A stretch of DNA of 64,000 nt, from contig CM068544.1 in assembly GCA_035048495.1 (NCBI GenBank), positions 48,633,893-48,697,892 on the forward strand, given 5' to 3'. The stretch comes from Euptelea pleiosperma. Taxonomy: Eukaryota > Streptophyta > Magnoliopsida > Ranunculales > Eupteleaceae. How positions within the stretch are numbered: the first letter of the stretch is position 1; the number at the start of each line of letters is the position of its first letter. The position numbers and the translations under genes were made by a program. The notes beneath the pieces were generated by a model that was not told where the DNA came from, did not search any database, and saw only the letters and a program-made list of their open reading frames with translations. This document shows, one piece after another, positions 60,651 to 64,000 of the stretch.

Positions 60651-61055
60651 GGGTTGGGATGTAACAAGCTGTAGCCTAATGCAAAGGCGTAAGCTAGCAC
60701 GGTAGCACCATTTCTGTAACTCACCGCTGCCATCTGGGCCCACTGACCGCATTGATGTCTAACACTCTAGCCCACCCCTTGGTGGATATACATATAAAAA
60801 ATCAATATGATTGGTGATCTCTAGCCATTAGATTTTAGTATGTAACAAGCTCTTGCCGTTGAATTAAAGCTTTTTTTTAGTACTAAAACCAACGGCTAAA
60901 AATAATCAAACAAGCTGATTTTTTGTATGAAAGTCTACCAAGAAGTGGGCTAAACATCTATACGGTCAATGGGTCCCAGATAGCAGCGGTGAGTAACAAA
61001 AATGGTGCTAGCTTACGCTTTTGGGATTACGCTACAGCTTGTTACATCGCGACCC
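60651..61055. mobile_element. Mutator-type MITE with perfect 9-bp target duplication
   Basis: Ends GGGTTGGGATGTAACAAGCT and the complement of GGGTCGCGATGTAACAAGCT; flanked by TATCTGTTA at 60,642-60,650 and 61,056-61,064. Arms carry GTAAGCTAGCAC and GTGCTAGCTTACGC. Length is 405 bp, no ORF. A related but unbounded copy lies at about 61,125-61,370. Confidence 0.72.
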
Positions 61056-61799
61056 TATCTGTTACTGTTATCCAGGAAACAATTTAACGGGTTTTTTTTT
61101 TTGGAAAAAAATATAACAAGGTATGCCTGAAACTGTAGCAAATGGGGAAGTACGATTTTTGTTACTCACCACTGTCATCTGGGCCCACTGACCTCATGGA
61201 TGTTTATCCCACCCCTTGGTGGATATACACACCAAAACTCACCTTGATTGGTAATTTATAACCATTAGATTTTAGCATTTTTTAGAACTTTTAAGGCGTT
61301 CTTATAGCTGTTGAATGCAACCATTTTTTGAGTACTAAAACCAACGGCTAAAAATCATTAAACAGAAATCTTACTGGTCAGATCATCCGATAAATAGAGC
61401 TGTTAATATACTACTGCACTTATTGTCAATGGCCATCTAAAATGGAGCAAATGGTTGGATGGATTGGATCATGCTTTTTTGTATGTGGAACGTTCTAGAG
61501 GGGTCTCACTGCAGACGGTCAGGATTGTAATGTGTATGATACAAACTAGTGCTGGTGGTGGTGTATATTAAGTGGGACAGTACGGTTATAACTTATAACT
61601 TACAAGTCATTTAATTTGTCGAGTAGAGAGAGGCAGAGTTGCACTCAGTGATCATGCGGTGTTGGGGAAGGGATTTTATAACCATCGCTGTTTACAGTAC
61701 AGAGGACAGAGCACAGAAGCGATGAAGCTTTTCTGACTACGGGCTTGCTTGCACTAGTGATTTTACTTCCTTTTATTATTGTCCGTATTATTGAATTAA

Positions 61800-62170
61800 G
61801 GGTCGGGCTCCGGGGACCCCCATTTTTGACCCCCATTTGTTTACTCCCATTTTGGCGTACCCACGTAGAAGATGAATCAATGGCTGATTTTTGGAGAGGA
61901 TGATCTCCTCACCATATAGATCACCCCAACAAAAAATCAGCCCATTCTGAAATTTCTAACCCCATCAAAGTAATTTTCAAGTTACACAGTAAAAAATCGA
62001 CGGTCTGTAATTCCTCAACTTCTAAACCAGTCTACCACTATCGGAATGATTTGAATTTTTGTAAGGATGATCTCGTCACCATAGATCATCCTCACCAAAA
62101 AGCAGCCAATGATTCATCTTCTACGTGGGCACGCCAAAATTGGTATAAAAAATGGGGGTCCCCCGTGCCC
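61800..62170. mobile_element. MITE with GGGGACCCCCATTTTT ends
   Basis: Left GGGTCGGGCTCCGGGGACCC then CCATTTTTGAC; right AAAAAATGGGGGTCCCCCGT. Inner arms share ACGTAGAAGATGAATCAATG and its complement. Related to 48,815-49,135. Confidence 0.55.
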
Positions 62171-62449
62171 TACCTTTGAATTAAATATAGAATCTGCAAA
62201 TGCCGTGCAGACTTTCACTTTGAACAGTCGGGTTTTTTCTTACCTCTTGGATGGATATCGTGGCTAATCCAGACCGTTTATTTGATAAGTGACGTCTTTG
62301 GATAGGCACTGTGGAGAATCATGCCTTGTCTCCGTTTAGAAAATTTATTGCCTCCAACAAGTACCCAAGAAAACATCCAAACTAGGGCTGTTAATGGATT
62401 GGGTTCAATCCAAATAGAAAAGTAATTTTCTAACCCAAGTTTAGTTTAA

Positions 62450-63850
62450 GGGTCTGTTTGGCAACCAGACACGGATTTTGAATTGGAAATAGAATTCTAG
62501 GATTTGTGATTTATAAGAATTTGAATTCAAAGAATTGAAATTTCTTGTGTTTGGTTGCACCGTAGAAATTACTTAGAATTCCCAGTAAATTATAATTTTA
62601 GCTGTTTGGACATCTAAGAGAATTAAAATTTCTATCCATCTACGTAAGAGAAATATAATCTCATGAACTTTGTGTTATAACGACTGCTATTTTTTTGTCA
62701 TTCATCAATTAAATGTTATCGATGTTAATTTAAAAAACTTTTTTAAAAATAATAATTAAATTATTTTGATAATTTTTTGACTATGATTAACTTGTGTCAA
62801 AATATCGATGGCTAAAGCTTAAGTGGCACACGAGGATACAAATACGTGCAGATGTCCATCATCAACACTACTGATGGACCACATTCTAATCGCGCCATGT
62901 GGCACATTATAAAAGACAATAGACCGTAGTGATGTTTATCCCATCCCTAGGTGGACCTACATACTAAAAATCAAGTTGTTTAGTTATTTCTAACCTTTAG
63001 ATTTGAGTACCCCAAATAATACTAGATATCTCATAGTTAAAAATCAACCCATAAAAGACACGAATCCAATGGTTATAAATCACTAATACTGTATGGATAC
63101 CTACATACTAAAAATAAGGTTCGTTGGTTATTTATAAGCTTTGGATTTTCATACCCCAACTAATTATAGATATCCAATGGTTAACAATCAACCCATAAAA
63201 TACACCGATCCAACGGTTAGAAACATCCCTGAGTGGACTTACAAACTAAAATCAAGCCGATTAGTTATCTCTCAACTTGGATCTTTGTACCACCAACTAA
63301 TCTAATATATCCCACGGTTAAAAATCAACCCATAAAAGACATCAATTGAACGGTTACAAATTTGTAATCTGTTGATGATAGACCACAATGAGCCACGTGG
63401 CACATTAGTAGAGACCACGGAGCATATTGATGTTTGTCCCATCCATAGGTGGACCCACATGCTAAAAATTAGGCTGATTACAAATTTCTAACCTTTGGAT
63501 CTAAGTACCCCAAATAATACTAGCTATCACACGGTTAAGAATCAACCAAAAAAATACGTACACCAATCCAACGGTTTTAAATAACTAATCTTGCTGATTT
63601 TTTATTTATTGGTTCACCTAGGGATGAATATGAGAGTTGGAGCCCGATAAAAATTCTTTTGAATTTCTTCACCCGGAAATAGAATTCCAAGATTTAGAAG
63701 TTTCTTCACCCCCCTAAAACTTCTAATTGCGGGAAATTCACGGAATTAGAAATATAACTCCTGGAATTCGGTCCCCCCAAACACATAGATTTGTGATTCC
63801 AAGAATCATAAATCCAAATCTGGCTCAATTCCGGGTTACCAAACAGACTC
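62450..63850. mobile_element. Harbinger-like element carrying nested foldback repeats
   Basis: Ends GGGTCTGTTTGGCAACC and the complement of GAGTCTGTTTGGTAACC, flanked by TAA on both sides (62,447-62,449; 63,851-63,853). Arms of about 190 bp contain TTTGTGATT and AATTCTAGGATTT words. The middle (about 62,830-63,640) consists of two or three CACGTGG foldback pieces, probably later insertions. No transposase ORF. The last 150 bp of the window show no gene. Confidence 0.55.
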
Positions 63851-64000
63851 TAAGCTGAGTTAGAGTAGATTTACGAGTACGTGTCGTGGATAGGGAACCC
63901 CGAAGCAAAACGTTGCTTACATTTATGCCTACGCCCTAGAATGCACTCTTTCGACGTGAATGGGGAACCGTTGAAACGAACTTTGATCCTATACCTCCTA

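Noticed and set aside
1..64000. tRNA, rRNA or small nuclear RNA genes
   Set aside because: I saw no convincing A/B box or cloverleaf by eye; a tRNAscan-SE and Infernal run would settle this.

Overview
The window is nuclear DNA of a flowering plant. Evidence: five recognisable plant protein genes, three of them split by many GT-AG introns; AT-rich intergenic DNA packed with foldback elements, short Helitrons, hAT elements and fragments of L1 and Ty1/copia retroelements; and plant-specific families (REC8/SYN1-type cohesin, a CxxC-rich glutaredoxin-like protein, a QALGGH zinc finger with a DLNL motif). I cannot name the species; a woody or early-diverging angiosperm is only an impression from long introns and dense foldback repeats.

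Layout. 1-3,115: repeats. 3,116-3,841 (-): intronless glutaredoxin-domain protein. 4.1-12.7 kb: gene-free, built of foldback repeats (TAACGG-rich palindromes, Mutator-type MITEs with 9-bp target duplications, local tandem duplications). 12,754-23,679 (+): ubiquitin-like plus leucine-rich-repeat protein, ten exons, with MITEs and an RT-less copia remnant in its introns. 24,802-32,548 (-): complete REC8/SYN1 meiotic cohesin gene, twenty exons, 623 aa. 34,603-46,591 (-): complete ubiquitin-activating enzyme E1, six coding exons plus a 5' leader intron, with a 7.1-kb intron holding L1, hAT and MITE insertions. 47.2-59.1 kb: gene-free repeat block, including a head-to-tail array of about 160-bp Helitron-like units at 52.2-54.0 kb and a three-level transposon nest at 56.3-57.5 kb. 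59,137-59,855 (+): two-finger C2H2 repressor-type gene whose reading frame is broken unless an intron is used. 59.9-64.0 kb: more MITEs.

The genes are not an operon-like unit. E1 starts all ubiquitin conjugation, the Ubl-LRR protein carries a ubiquitin fold, and REC8 holds meiotic sister chromatids together; I see no evidence that their neighbourhood is functional. The ubiquitin-like gene and REC8 are convergent with 1.1 kb between stop codons; REC8 and E1 are in tandem on the minus strand with 2.05 kb between E1 stop and REC8 start.

Exon boundaries were deduced by eye from splice consensus, phase and family similarity; no transcript evidence was available.
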